35,570 bases of DNA, from assembly GCA_014728245.1 (NCBI GenBank), contig WJLY01000246.1, positions 1-35,570 of the forward strand. Direction: 5' to 3'. This DNA is from Candidatus Effluviviaceae Genus IV sp. (lineage in GTDB: Bacteria; Joyebacterota; Joyebacteria; Joyebacterales; Joyebacteraceae). The position numbers and the translations under genes are program-made. Below the pieces are notes generated by a model. That model ran no database searches and was not told the DNA's origin. It saw only the letters and a program-made list of their open reading frames with translations. This document shows, piece by piece, positions 1 to 9,695 of this stretch (position 1 is its first letter; the number at the start of each line of letters is the position of its first letter).

Positions 1-1115
1 CCCTCGCGTGGCGCCGCGGCGGCGTCCTCGGCCGGCGTCTCGTCGGAAGCGAAGACGTAGACGCCCGATGCCTTTCCGCGGAAGACGACGCGGCGTATCT
101 CGCCCTCGAAAAAGAGGACGTCGATCTCCCGCGAGGCGACGGTGTTACGCTCGCCGGTCTCGGCGACCCGGTGCTCGCTCGTGGCCCCGCCGCGCACCGT
201 CGTCAGAACAGGCTCGCCGTCCTCGAAGTACATCCGCAGCGTGTCTCCGTCAACGTGCCCGGTCTGATCCGGGTCGGACGGGCTCTCCGACTCGATCGTG
301 TAGTCGACGCGCGCTCCGTCGAGCGCGACGACTCGCGAAACCTCCCCCTCGGAGAGGAAGACGAGGATCCGCTCGCCCGAGAGGAGATCGCCGTCCTGGT
401 CTACCACGGGGTCGCCCAGGAGCTCGACCGAATCGCCCTCTCCCGAGAGGACCGCCAGCCGTGAGCGCGCGCTGACGTCCGCCGTCGCTATCTCCGCTCC
501 GCCGAAGGCGGCGATCCTGTCGTCCCCGGGAGACAGCTCGATGAGCGCCGCGGACAGCCTGCCTTCCTGTGCGCCCTCGTCGTCGAAAGTACGCATGACC
601 GGCGCCTCGGAAGCCCGCGCTTCCTCGCGGTCGAAATCGTAGAGGATGCGGCCGGCGGAGAGCTCGAACGTGCCGTCGTGGTCGACCGCAACCGCGTCCC
701 CGAGACAGACCGCGAGGCGCTCCGGCCGGTAGATGTTGATCCGGCGGGCGCGCGTGACGCCCGACGTGTCGGAGTACGTGGCGTTTCCGATGAGATAGGC
801 GCGATCGAGGTCGCGGTAGTACCTGAGCGTGTCGCAGGAGATGGTCGACTCGCCGTCGACGCCGCGGACGTCTCCGAAGACCACGGCGAGTCCGCGGGCC
901 TCGTAGTAGGTTCCGCGCTGTCCCACCAGCGTGGCTTCCCCGCGCGTGATCGTAACGTTGCCCGCCAGATGTATGACCCGGCCGTCCTCGGCACCGGCCC
1001 CCTCGACCTCTTCCGCCGTGATCACGAAACCGTCGTCCGGGTTGGTGCGGGCCGCGACCGGGACCGTCAGCGTCGTAGCGAGCGCCGTGGCGATGAGAAT
1101 GGTACGGAAGGACAT
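1..1115 (-). CDS. OstA/LptA-domain envelope protein (partial, C-terminus off window)
   Basis: The frame is open on the minus strand from an ATG at 1115 to the window edge, so the C-terminus is missing. The first ~22 residues (MSFRTILIATALATTLTVPVAA) form a signal peptide, so the product is exported. What follows is a run of short repeating beta-strand units such as 'GNVTITRGEATLVGQRGTYYEARG', the pattern of the OstA/LptA jellyroll that binds lipid A chains between the two membranes. A GAGG SD lies 6 nt before the start. At more than 370 residues it is longer than a lone LptA (~180), so it may carry two OstA units or be an LptD-like N-terminal part. It follows the ROK kinase by 53 bp on the same strand. 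OstA-type fold is likely; the exact Lpt role is inferred. Confidence 0.72.
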   Translation of the reverse strand, partial: MSFRTILIATALATTLTVPVAARTNPDDGFVITAEEVEGAGAEDGRVIHLAGNVTITRGEATLVGQRGTYYEARGLAVVFGDVRGVDGESTISCDTLRYYRDLDRAYLIGNATYSDTSGVTRARRINIYRPERLAVCLGDAVAVDHDGTFELSAGRILYDFDREEARASEAPVMRTFDDEGAQEGRLSAALIELSPGDDRIAAFGGAEIATADVSARSRLAVLSGEGDSVELLGDPVVDQDGDLLSGERILVFLSEGEVSRVVALDGARVDYTIESESPSDPDQTGHVDGDTLRMYFEDGEPVLTTVRGGATSEHRVAETGERNTVASREIDVLFFEGEIRRVVFRGKASGVYVFASDETPAEDAAAAPRE

Positions 1116-1168
1116 GTCAGACCTCGAGCGACTGGAAGCCGCAGCGGCCGCGCGGGCAGGCGCGGCAG

Positions 1169-2113
1169 CTAGAGACGGCCGTCGCGGGCAAGGAGCGCCG
1201 CCCCGACAACTCCAGCGGTCTCACCCAGCTCCGCGGCCACGATCAGGGGGGCCCGGAAGTCACAGGCCGAGAGACGCGCCCGCATCTCCTCGCGCGCGGG
1301 GGCCAGAAGCAGGTCGCCGGCCTCTGCCACGCCTCCTCCGACCACGATGACGTCCGGATCCAGTATCTGCGAGATGTTCGCGAGCCCCACACCCAGGTTG
1401 CGCCCGACCGCGGCAAGCGACTCCAGCGCCACCTCGTCACCCCGCGCTGCTGCCGCCCCCACGTCTCTCGAGGAGAGCGTGCCGGCGGACACGGCCGGCG
1501 AGAGAGCCGACTCCCTCCCCCCTCCGATCATCTCAACGGCGTGCCTGACGACGGCGCCCGCGCTGGCCATGCCCTCGAGGCAACCCCTCGATCCGCAGAC
1601 GCAGGCCGCTCCATCGAGGTCTATCGTCGTGTGGCCGATCTCGCCCGCGCTGCCGTGGCTCCCCCTGTAGAGGGCGCCTCCGAGCACGATCCCGCCCCCG
1701 ACGCCCGTGCCGAGGGTGAGCATGACCGCGTTCCCGGCCTCGCGCGCCGCGCCGACCTCGAACTCGGCGAATGCGGCCGCGTTGGCGTCGTTCTCGAGCT
1801 TGACGTTGAGGCCGAGCCTCTCGGAGAGCATGTCGGCAAGTCTGACGTCGCTCCAGGTCGGAAGATTCGGTGAGGAGTGAACCACGCCTCTCGCCGAATC
1901 GACAAGGCCGGCGCACGCGCACCCGCAGACCGCGGGCGAGACGCCGGCCTCGTCGACGAGGCCGGGGACAGACAGGGCTGCCGTCTCGACGGCGTCGGCG
2001 GGCCCGCGCCCGGACCAGCTCCCGGAGGCGAACGACAGAACGGCGCCGTCCACGGAGACGAGCGCCGTCTTGACGTTCGTGCCGCCTATGTCTACTCCGA
2101 GGAGCGCGACCAC
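1169..2113 (-). CDS. ROK-family sugar kinase (glucokinase-like)
   Basis: This 314-residue protein is full length for the ROK family (repressor, ORF, kinase). The N-terminal phosphate-binding loop is DIGGTNVK (residues ~7-14). ENDANAAAF carries the catalytic Asp, followed by LGTGVGGG. GEIGHTTI and the CVCGSRGCLE zinc motif are diagnostic of ROK kinases. There is no N-terminal helix-turn-helix, so it is an enzyme rather than a repressor. It should phosphorylate glucose or a related hexose or amino sugar in the cytoplasm; the sequence does not fix the substrate. The start is GTG at 2113 with AGGA a few bases upstream. It begins 6 bp after the stop of the ABC ATPase gene, so the two are co-transcribed and probably translationally coupled, which fits sugar uptake followed by phosphorylation. 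Confidence 0.9.
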   Translation of the reverse strand: MVALLGVDIGGTNVKTALVSVDGAVLSFASGSWSGRGPADAVETAALSVPGLVDEAGVSPAVCGCACAGLVDSARGVVHSSPNLPTWSDVRLADMLSERLGLNVKLENDANAAAFAEFEVGAAREAGNAVMLTLGTGVGGGIVLGGALYRGSHGSAGEIGHTTIDLDGAACVCGSRGCLEGMASAGAVVRHAVEMIGGGRESALSPAVSAGTLSSRDVGAAAARGDEVALESLAAVGRNLGVGLANISQILDPDVIVVGGGVAEAGDLLLAPAREEMRARLSACDFRAPLIVAAELGETAGVVGAALLARDGRL

Positions 2114-2119
2114 TCGTTC

Positions 2120-3238
2120 CTACTCTCGGCTCTCAAGGAGAAGGGACTTGCCGCTCTCGGGATCGAAGTAATGCGCGCTGCCCATGTCGAACACGAGATC
2201 GATGTCGGTGTTGACGGCGGGAGGCTCGCGCACGTCGATCCTCCCAACCAGGTCGTCCCCGCCCAGGGAAAAGTACAGGTAGATCTCGCTTCCCATCGGC
2301 TCGACCACGTCCAGATGAGCGGTGACCGGTGCGCCGGTCTCTATCTCGTCCCTGTCGGCCGCCTCGAAGATGTCCTCCGGGCGTATGCCGAGGATGATCT
2401 CGCGGTCCGCGTAGTCCTCGAGCGCCGAGGCCGCCCCGGGCGATACGGGGCCCTCGAAGCCCTCGCCCCTGAAGACCACGCCGCCGTCGGCTTTGACGAG
2501 CCTGCCCTCGATGAAGTTCATGGCGGGACTGCCGATGAAGCCGGCCACGAACCGGTCGACCGGCTTCTGGTAGATCGTGAGCGGATCGTCTATCTGGTGT
2601 GACACGCCGTCCTTCAGGACGACGATGCGACTGCCCATCGTCATCGCCTCGACCTGATCGTGCGTGACGTAGATGATCGTGGCCGACAGGCGCTCGTGCA
2701 GCTTGCTGATCTCGGTCCTCGTCTGTACGCGCAGCTTGGCGTCGAGGTTCGAGAGCGGCTCGTCGAACAGGAATACCTTCGGCTTGCGGACGATGGCGCG
2801 GCCGACCGCGACTCTCTGGCGCTGCCCGCCGGAGAGCGCCTTGGGCCTGCGATCGAGAAGCTTGCCGATCCCCAGGATATCCGCGGCCTCGCGGACCCGC
2901 CTGTCTATCTCTTCCTTCTCGTACTTCCTGAGCCTGAGGCCGAACGCCATGTTGTCGTAGACCGACATGTGCGGATAGAGCGCGTAGTTCTGGAAGACCA
3001 TCGCTATGTCGCGATCCTTCGGCGGAACGTCGTTGACCAGACGGTCGCCGATGTAGATCTCCCCGTCGGTCACTTCCTCGAGCCCCGCCACCATCCGGAG
3101 AAGTGTCGACTTGCCGCAGCCGGACGGCCCAACAAGAACGACGAACTCCTTGTCCTTCACCTCGAGGTCCACGTTCTTGACGGCGACGACCTCGCCGTCG
3201 AAGATCTTCGTCACCCCCTTGAGAACGACGTTCGCCAT
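2120..3238 (-). CDS. MalK/UgpC/MsmX-type sugar ABC transporter ATPase
   Basis: This 372-residue ATPase belongs to the carbohydrate-importer (CUT1) group. Walker A is GPSGCGKST (residues 37-45), the Q-loop region is MVFQNYALYPHMSV, the signature is LSGGQRQRVAVGRAI, Walker B plus D-loop is FLFDEPLSNLDA, and the switch His is in YVTHDQVEAMT. The C-terminal ~130 residues form the OB/TOBE regulatory domain typical of MalK and UgpC ('LGIRPEDI'). The start ATG at 3238 has GGAGG 7 nt upstream. No permease or binding-protein gene is nearby, so it is probably a shared ATPase that energises several sugar importers encoded elsewhere, as MsmX does in Bacillus; that role is inference. It lies 18 bp after folC and 6 bp before the ROK kinase. 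Confidence 0.93.
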   Translation of the reverse strand: MANVVLKGVTKIFDGEVVAVKNVDLEVKDKEFVVLVGPSGCGKSTLLRMVAGLEEVTDGEIYIGDRLVNDVPPKDRDIAMVFQNYALYPHMSVYDNMAFGLRLRKYEKEEIDRRVREAADILGIGKLLDRRPKALSGGQRQRVAVGRAIVRKPKVFLFDEPLSNLDAKLRVQTRTEISKLHERLSATIIYVTHDQVEAMTMGSRIVVLKDGVSHQIDDPLTIYQKPVDRFVAGFIGSPAMNFIEGRLVKADGGVVFRGEGFEGPVSPGAASALEDYADREIILGIRPEDIFEAADRDEIETGAPVTAHLDVVEPMGSEIYLYFSLGGDDLVGRIDVREPPAVNTDIDLVFDMGSAHYFDPESGKSLLLESRE

Positions 3239-3256
3239 TCCAGCTCCTCCAGATTT

Positions 3257-4547
3257 CTAGCCGGTCTCCACCGAGTGCCCTACGCCGAGGCTCTGCATGA
3301 CGTCGCCAACAGTGTAGTGGGAACCGGTGATCAAGACAAGGTCGGCCTCGCCGGCCGTCGACAGCGCATGACGCACGGCGGCGCCGGGCGTCTCGACGAC
3401 GGTGGCGTCGATTCCCAGTTCCCGAGCCGTCTCAGCCACGTGCGCGGGGTCGGCGGCCCGATCGGTCGAGGGTCTTGTGACGATGAGCGCGTCCACGACG
3501 TCGGAGAGAGCCGCGAGAAAGCCCCGGATGTCCTTGTCGCCCATGATCCCGAGCACCGCGACGGTCCGCTCCGGCACGAACACCTCGGCAAGCGCGTCGG
3601 CCAGCGCCGCCGCTCCGTTCGGGTTGTGCGCGACATCGGCTATAAGGGTCGGCCGCCTGTCGATGATCTGCATCCGCCCGACGCAACTGGCCTCGGCAAG
3701 GCCCCTCCTGATCGCTCGTTCATCCGGCTCGAAGATGCCGTCTTCCGCCAGCTCGTAGAGCGTGACGAGAGCGGTGGTCGCGTTCCTCACCTGATGGCGT
3801 CCGATCATCGATATCGAGACGCCCTCCAGACCGTGCTCACCGTGCGAGAAGTCAAAGAAGCTGCCGGACGGCGTCAGCGAGATCCTCCCGCCCACCGAAT
3901 CCGGACCGACCGGCACGAGCCTCGCCTTCCTGGCCGCGACAACGCCCCTTATCACGTCGAGCGCCGCACCCGAGGCCCCGACGACCGCCACCCCGCCCTC
4001 GCGTATGATGCCGGCCTTCTCGGCCGCGATCGACGGTATGTCGCTGCCCAGTATCTCCGCGTGGTCGACTCCGATGCCCGTTATCACCGATACCACCGAG
4101 TCGAGAGCGTTGGTCGCGTCGAGCCTTCCCCCCAAGCCCACCTCCGCTACCGCGAGGTCGACTCCCTCCGCGGCGAAGTGAAGGGCGGCGACGGCAGTTA
4201 CGATCTCGAAGAAGGTCGCCTCTATCTCATCGGCGGCCGGCTTCAGGCGCTCCACGTAGTCGACGACCTGCGCCTGCTCGATGCCCCTGCCGCAGACCGA
4301 TATCCGTTCGGTGAAGTCGACCACGTGCGGCGACATGTAGAGACCGACCTTCATGTCGTGCTCGGCGAGCATCGATGCGATCATGCAGGCGGTCGAACCC
4401 TTGCCGTTCGTGCCGCCCACGTGAACGACTCTGAACCGCTCGTGGGGGTCGCCCACCGCCGCCAGGAGCTTCACCACGCGGTCGAGACCGGGCTTCATTG
4501 TGAAACGGTGCCTCGCGAAGAGCCAGCCGAGGCACGATCTGTAAGTG

Positions 4548-4576
<29 letters not shown>
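3257..4576 (-). CDS. folC: bifunctional folylpolyglutamate synthase/dihydrofolate synthase
   Basis: This Mur-ligase-fold enzyme of 439 residues adds glutamate to dihydropteroate and to folates. The ATP-binding loop is HVGGTNGKGST (residues ~52-62). It is followed by YMSPHVVDFTERI, by TFFEIVTAVAALHF and by the VGLGGRLDATNAL motif that holds the magnesium site. The GIGVDHAEILG and IAAEKAGII motifs follow, and the C-terminal domain has DVAHNPNGAAAL. The start is TTG at 4576, inside the accD 3' end (29-bp overlap). GGAGG lies 6 nt before it, and the conserved YRSCLGWLF segment just after it rules out a later start. The accD-folC pair is a common bacterial arrangement. Confidence 0.95.
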
Positions 4577-5450
<874 letters not shown>

Positions 5451-5501
5451 TGCGCGCTTCCTCTCTTGTCCCCGTCTTAGCTTCCGCCCACTCCAGAGAG
5501 A

Positions 5502-6359
5502 CTACAACTTATGGAGCACGGCCGCCACGAGAGAAACCATCGCGGCAGCGCCTCTGCGGCCGGCCTCCAGGACCTCCGCGTGCGTGGTGGTCTCGAAACG
5601 CCCGGGGAGCGGCACGTTCGTGATGAGAGAGAGCCCCAGCACCGGAAGCCCCAGGAGGTGCGCCGTCTGTACCTCCGCCACGGTCGACATACCGACCGCG
5701 TGGGCGCCGGCCGCTCGCGCAAAGGCTATCTCGGCCGGCGTCTCGTAGGACGGGCCGAGCGACCCCATGTAGACCCCCCGGCGGACGCGAAGGCCGTTTG
5801 CGAGGGCCTCGCGTCCGGCCAGCTCGACAAGCCCGGGCGAGTAGGCCGCGGCCATCCTGAATGTCTGTCGGACGCGCGGCCGCCATCTGCCCGTGACGGT
5901 CGAGATCTGGTCCACGATCAACATTATGTCGCCGACCTCGAAGCCCGGGTCTATCCCGCCCGCGGCGTTCGTTATGACGAGCGTCTCCGCGCCCAGCGCC
6001 GCGGCCAGCCGGACCTGCCAAGTGACGTCCTCGTAGGAGCGGCCTTCGTAGTAGTGAACGCGGCCGGAGTAGACGAGCACCCTGCGCCCGCCCAGAAGCC
6101 CCTGGATCAGGGCGCCGCCGTGCCCCTCGATCGAGGGCGCCGGGGTCCCCGGCACGTCGGAGTACGGTAGCTCCAGACGCTCCCCGAGCCCTTCGGAGAA
6201 GGCCGAGAGCCCGGACCCCAGGATGACCGCCGCCATCGGGCGGCCGAATCCCCGTTCCCTCAGGCGGCGCGCCGCCTCGCCCACGTCGCCGTCGACCGGG
6301 CTCGCGAGCCGCTTCTTCGTCGGAGGCCCGTCAGGGCCGTACTCATCCCGCGCTCTCAA
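5502..6359 (-). CDS. purine nucleoside phosphorylase (trimeric, inosine/guanosine type)
   Basis: The protein of 285 residues is full length for the trimeric PNP family, which converts purine nucleosides and phosphate to base plus (deoxy)ribose-1-phosphate. Motifs visible in order are VILGSGL (phosphate site), GRVHYYEG, ITNAAGGI, LGPSYETPAE and VGMSTVAEVQTA, then a late SLITN segment as in purine-specific members. The start is TTG at 6359 with GGAGG 8 nt upstream; the next in-frame ATG would delete the N-terminal helix, so TTG is preferred. It begins 24 bp after the rimI stop. The first ~20 residues (RARDEYGPDGPPTKKRLAS) are a polar extension. An MTAP-like activity cannot be excluded. Confidence 0.92.
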   Translation of the reverse strand: MRARDEYGPDGPPTKKRLASPVDGDVGEAARRLRERGFGRPMAAVILGSGLSAFSEGLGERLELPYSDVPGTPAPSIEGHGGALIQGLLGGRRVLVYSGRVHYYEGRSYEDVTWQVRLAAALGAETLVITNAAGGIDPGFEVGDIMLIVDQISTVTGRWRPRVRQTFRMAAAYSPGLVELAGREALANGLRVRRGVYMGSLGPSYETPAEIAFARAAGAHAVGMSTVAEVQTAHLLGLPVLGLSLITNVPLPGRFETTTHAEVLEAGRRGAAAMVSLVAAVLHKL

Positions 6360-6383
6360 CCGTGCGTCCTCCGCGGGCAGTCA

Positions 6384-6869
6384 CTAGCCCGGCTCGTTCG
6401 TGAGATCGGCGATCATGACGATGGCGTCCTCTCCCGTGTCGGCGTAGTACCGCTTGCGCATCGCCACGGGCTTAAACCCGAACCCGCGGTACAGGCCCAG
6501 AGCCGGCGCGTTCGTCTCCCGCGCCTCAAGTGTGGCAAGCGCCGCCCCGCGTTCCCGCGCGTCGTCGAGCACCCGCGCGACGAGGCGCCTTCCCACTCCC
6601 TCCCGCCTCCGGTCGGCCGCGACGGCCACGTTGCCTATGTGCACCTCGTCGCACGCGATCCACGAGACTATGTAGCCGACCAGGCTTCCCCCTCTCCTCG
6701 CCACCCAAGAGGAGCTTGACTCCTCCCTGCACTCGCGCTCGAAGGAGCTCCTCGACCAAGGAAACGAGAAGATCGAGCCCTCCAGCTCGGCCACCTCGTC
6801 GACGTCGGCGAGGCTGAGAGGACGGATCGTGAGCCCTTCTGCCGCCTCGCGCCGGGCAGCGGATTCCAA
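6384..6869 (-). CDS. rimI: ribosomal-protein-alanine N-acetyltransferase (GNAT)
   Basis: A 161-residue GNAT acetyltransferase. The acetyl-CoA loop is ADRRREGVGRRLVARVL, preceded by the beta-4 strand EVHIGNVAVAA and followed by LEARETNAPALGLYRGFGFKPVAMRKRYY, which is the RimI pattern including the late Tyr and 'EDAIVM' ending. RimI acetylates the N-terminal alanine of ribosomal protein S18. Its location directly after tsaB is the classic tsaE-tsaB-rimI order. The start is TTG at 6869 behind an AGGAGAGG SD, 10 bp after the tsaB stop. The first ~13 residues are a polar leader before the family start at 'LTIRPLSLADV'. Confidence 0.92.
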   Translation of the reverse strand: MESAARREAAEGLTIRPLSLADVDEVAELEGSIFSFPWSRSSFERECREESSSSWVARRGGSLVGYIVSWIACDEVHIGNVAVAADRRREGVGRRLVARVLDDARERGAALATLEARETNAPALGLYRGFGFKPVAMRKRYYADTGEDAIVMIADLTNEPG

Positions 6870-6879
6870 CTGGCCTCTC

Positions 6880-7551
6880 CTATATGCCTCTCAGGTATAT
6901 CGGTCTCAGCGACGCCACGTCTCCGGGCCCGTCGGCCGCCTCGGCCAGAGACGCGAGTGCGACCGGGTCGGGCCTCTCGGCGGCACCACTCGGGAACCTC
7001 GCGCGGTCGCCGGCGGCGCGCTCGATGTCCTCGCGGTAGAGCGAGGCACCGGAGCCCGCGAAGAGAACCGGCTCTCCCGACGCGCGGTCGAGCGCATCCC
7101 GGATGAAGGCAACGGGATCGAAGGCCCCGTCGGCCGATACCCTCTCGGGGACGGCGCCCGCGCGGAAGACGGACGCGTAGACCTCGCCCCTGCGGGCGTC
7201 GAGCATGGGCGCGACGTAGCCCGCTCCGCCGTCGCCCCTGAGCGCGGTCAGCGCGAGCGCCTCGAGCGTGGGGACGGCGAAGATCGGAAGCCCGCCCGCC
7301 GACGCGAGCCCCTTCGCCGTGGCGAGACCGACCCTGAGACCGGTGAATCGACCCGGCCCTATCGAGACCGCCAGCCCGTCGAGTCTCGGGAGCGAGAGCC
7401 GGGCCCGCCCGAGGACGCGATCGACCGCCGCCATGAGCTCTTCCGACCTGCCTCGCCCCGCCTCGACCGACCGCTCGGCCAGAAGCTCGCCGCGTTCGAC
7501 GATCCCGACCGTCTCGACCGGCGTCGCGGTCTCCAGCGTCAAGAGGAGCAT
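6880..7551 (-). CDS. tsaB: tRNA t6A threonylcarbamoyl transferase component TsaB
   Basis: This 223-residue ASKHA-fold protein starts MLLLTLETATPVETVGIV, the characteristic TsaB N-terminus, and carries the SIGPGRFTGLRVGLATAKGLA motif. TsaB is the inactive TsaD paralogue that binds TsaD and TsaE to make N6-threonylcarbamoyladenosine on ANN-decoding tRNAs. The frame stays open upstream to 7713, but that extension is arginine-rich and lies inside tsaE. I therefore start at ATG 7551, which has GGAGG about 4 nt upstream and gives the normal family length. It overlaps the tsaE 3' end by 13 bp. tsaD is not in this window. Confidence 0.93.
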   Translation of the reverse strand: MLLLTLETATPVETVGIVERGELLAERSVEAGRGRSEELMAAVDRVLGRARLSLPRLDGLAVSIGPGRFTGLRVGLATAKGLASAGGLPIFAVPTLEALALTALRGDGGAGYVAPMLDARRGEVYASVFRAGAVPERVSADGAFDPVAFIRDALDRASGEPVLFAGSGASLYREDIERAAGDRARFPSGAAERPDPVALASLAEAADGPGDVASLRPIYLRGI

Positions 7552-8030
7552 CGACCCTCCGTACCGCTCCACGTCTCGCGGAGCCCCTGAAGAGCCCGCT
7601 CGTGCCGCTCGCCCTTCGCACGAAACTCGAAGACGCGCCGCGTCCTGTCTCGGCTCTCGACCGCGACGTCGAGCCTGTCGTCCGGCAGAAGTCCGCCGGC
7701 GCGCTCCGCCCACTCGATCAAGGCCACGCCCCGGCTCCAGAAGAGCTCCCGGTAGCCCAGTCCCTCGACGGAGTCCGGGCCTTCCATCCTGTAGAGATCG
7801 ACGTGGTAGATCGGAAGACGACCGTCGTACTCGTTCACGACGACGAAGCTCGGACTCGACACGTAGCCGTCGAATCCGAGCCCCGCCGAGATGCCCTGCA
7901 CAAGCACGGTCTTCCCGGTTCCCAGCTCGCCGCGGAGCGCGACGACGGCGCCCGCGAAGAGCCGGCTGCCCAGAAGCCTGCCCAGATCTCTCGTCTCTTC
8001 GGGCGAACTGGTTGAGAAGACCGCTGTCAT
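7539..8030 (-). CDS. tsaE: tRNA t6A biosynthesis ATPase TsaE
   Basis: A small P-loop ATPase of 163 residues. Walker A is RGELGTGKT (residues ~36-44), followed by VSSPSFVVVNEYDGRLPIYHVDLYR, the TsaE-specific block, and ALIEWAERAG, which holds the conserved acidic residue. TsaE uses ATP hydrolysis to reset the TsaB-TsaD complex in t6A synthesis. The start is ATG at 8030 (MTAVFSTSSPEETRDLG). The frame is open further upstream but would run into the PorX-like gene and lose homology. It lies 26 bp after that gene's stop and overlaps tsaB by 13 bp, so all are probably one transcript. Confidence 0.94.
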   Translation of the reverse strand: MTAVFSTSSPEETRDLGRLLGSRLFAGAVVALRGELGTGKTVLVQGISAGLGFDGYVSSPSFVVVNEYDGRLPIYHVDLYRMEGPDSVEGLGYRELFWSRGVALIEWAERAGGLLPDDRLDVAVESRDRTRRVFEFRAKGERHERALQGLRETWSGTEGRCSS

Positions 8031-8056
8031 GTCCAGCGGAAGCCTCCGAGTCTGCG

Positions 8057-9625
8057 CTAGGCTCTGGGCGTCATCACCGCGCACGGGAGTATCATCTCCT
8101 CGAGGGAGATCCCGCCGTGCTGCAGGCTGCCCCTGTACTGACGCTCGTAGCGATGGAAGTCCGTCGGATAGACGAAGTAGTAGTCCTCCTTGGCGATGGC
8201 GTACTGCTTGCTCGCCCCGTCGGACGGCAGCTTGAACGCGGCCGGGTTCCTGATGAGGAACGTCTCCTTCTCGTCGCACCCGAGGTTGCTGCCGAACTTG
8301 TACCGCAGATTCGTCGACGTGTCGCGGTTGCCGCGTATCAGCGCCGCGCGCCTGCCGACGACGGCGCCGTGGTCGGTCGTCAGCACGACCGTGGCGCCGT
8401 GACGCCCCATCTCAACGAGGATGTGGTACAGAGCCGAGTGGTTGAACCAGGACCGCACCAGCGACCGGAATGCGGGCTCGTCCGGAGCCAGCTCCTGGAG
8501 GATCTCCGATTCCGAGCGCGAGTGCGAGAGGATGTCGACGAAGTTGTAGACCATCGAGACGAAGGGCAGGTCGTGCATCGACGACATCTGCCGCCGCACG
8601 TTGTCCGCCTCCTCCCTCTCGTAGATCTTGACGTACTTGTGCGCGGGCGAGAGCCTGATGCCGTGCCTCTCCAGCTGGCGGTCCATGAGCTGCCGTTCGA
8701 ATCGGTTCTTGCTGGTCTCGTCGCGGCCCGGGCCGCCCAGGGTCTGGGGGTAGATCTCCGTGAACCTGATCGGCCAGAGACCGCTGAAGAGCGCGTTCCT
8801 GGAAAACGGCGTCGCGGTCGGCAGTATGGAGTAATAGTGGTGGTTCTCGATCTCGAAAACGGGCTCCAGACTGGGTACCAGGCTCATCCAGTGGTCGAGG
8901 CGCATGCAGTCGAGCACGACGAAGTAGACCTTCTCGTTCGCCTTGAGTCTGGGCGCGACGAACTCGCGGAAGATGTCGACCGAGAGCATCGGCCTGTCGC
9001 CGGGGTCGGCGTCCACCCATCGCCCGTACTCCTCGGCGACGAAGCGGCCGAACTCCTGATTCGCGGACTGCTCCAGGTCCTCGTGCGTCTGCCTGAGCCC
9101 GGGGTCGCGGAAACGATCGAGCTCGAGGTCCCAGTTCATCAGGCGCAGGTAGACGCGCGTCCACTCCTCCCAGTCGAGCGGACTCATGATGCGCATGCGG
9201 AGCTGACTGGACTCGGCCGCGTAGGTCTGCGCGAGCTGGTCCTGCAGTATCCTCCGGCCGTCCAAAATGCGCTTGATCGCGAGGAAAACCTGTGTCGGCT
9301 TGACGGGCTTTATCAGGAAGTCGTCGATGCGCCTCCCCAGCGCGTCGTTCATGAGCTCCTCTTCCTCGCTCTTGGTGACCATGACGACCGGGAGCGACGG
9401 ATCGAGCTCCTTGATCTCGCCCAGTGTCTCCAGACCGTCCATACCGAGCATCATCTCGTCAAGGAGAACGAGGTCGTAACGGTTGTCCCGGAGGAGGCCG
9501 AGGGCCTCCTCGCCCCCCGTCGCGGACCCTATCTCGAAGCCCTTCTGCTCGAGAAAGAGGATGTGCGGCCTCAGGAGGTCTATCTCGTCGTCGACCCAGA
9601 GGATCCTTCTGCCTGGCTGTTCCAT
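8057..9625 (-). CDS. porX: PorX-like response regulator: receiver domain fused to PglZ phosphodiesterase-like domain
   Basis: The protein has ~522 residues. Residues ~7-120 form a CheY-like receiver (ILWVDDE, phospho-acceptor Asp in VLLDEMM, Thr in VMVTKS, Lys in LIKPVKP). The rest is a PglZ/alkaline-phosphatase-superfamily domain: VVLDCMRLDHWM (metal Asp), ILPTATPFSRNALFSGL (candidate nucleophile Thr), FVDILSHSR and LTTDHGAVVG (metal Asp/His). This architecture and these motifs match PorX, which in Bacteroidota controls the type IX secretion system and degrades oligonucleotides. ATG 9625 has a GGAAGGGA SD a few bases upstream; an in-frame ATG at 9640 has none. It follows the sensor kinase gene directly, so the two are a likely cognate pair. 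No type IX secretion gene is in the window, so the output here is unknown. Confidence 0.88.
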   Translation of the reverse strand: MEQPGRRILWVDDEIDLLRPHILFLEQKGFEIGSATGGEEALGLLRDNRYDLVLLDEMMLGMDGLETLGEIKELDPSLPVVMVTKSEEEELMNDALGRRIDDFLIKPVKPTQVFLAIKRILDGRRILQDQLAQTYAAESSQLRMRIMSPLDWEEWTRVYLRLMNWDLELDRFRDPGLRQTHEDLEQSANQEFGRFVAEEYGRWVDADPGDRPMLSVDIFREFVAPRLKANEKVYFVVLDCMRLDHWMSLVPSLEPVFEIENHHYYSILPTATPFSRNALFSGLWPIRFTEIYPQTLGGPGRDETSKNRFERQLMDRQLERHGIRLSPAHKYVKIYEREEADNVRRQMSSMHDLPFVSMVYNFVDILSHSRSESEILQELAPDEPAFRSLVRSWFNHSALYHILVEMGRHGATVVLTTDHGAVVGRRAALIRGNRDTSTNLRYKFGSNLGCDEKETFLIRNPAAFKLPSDGASKQYAIAKEDYYFVYPTDFHRYERQYRGSLQHGGISLEEMILPCAVMTPRA

Positions 9626-9695
9626 TCGAGTCCCTTCCATGTGCGCGGGCCCGACAGAGGCGCCCGGAGCTCCCGCCGCGGGCCTCCTCGGGGTG

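Noticed and set aside
7552-7713. 54-residue extension of TsaB
   Set aside because: It lies inside tsaE, is low complexity, and the SD-preceded ATG 7551 gives a normal TsaB.
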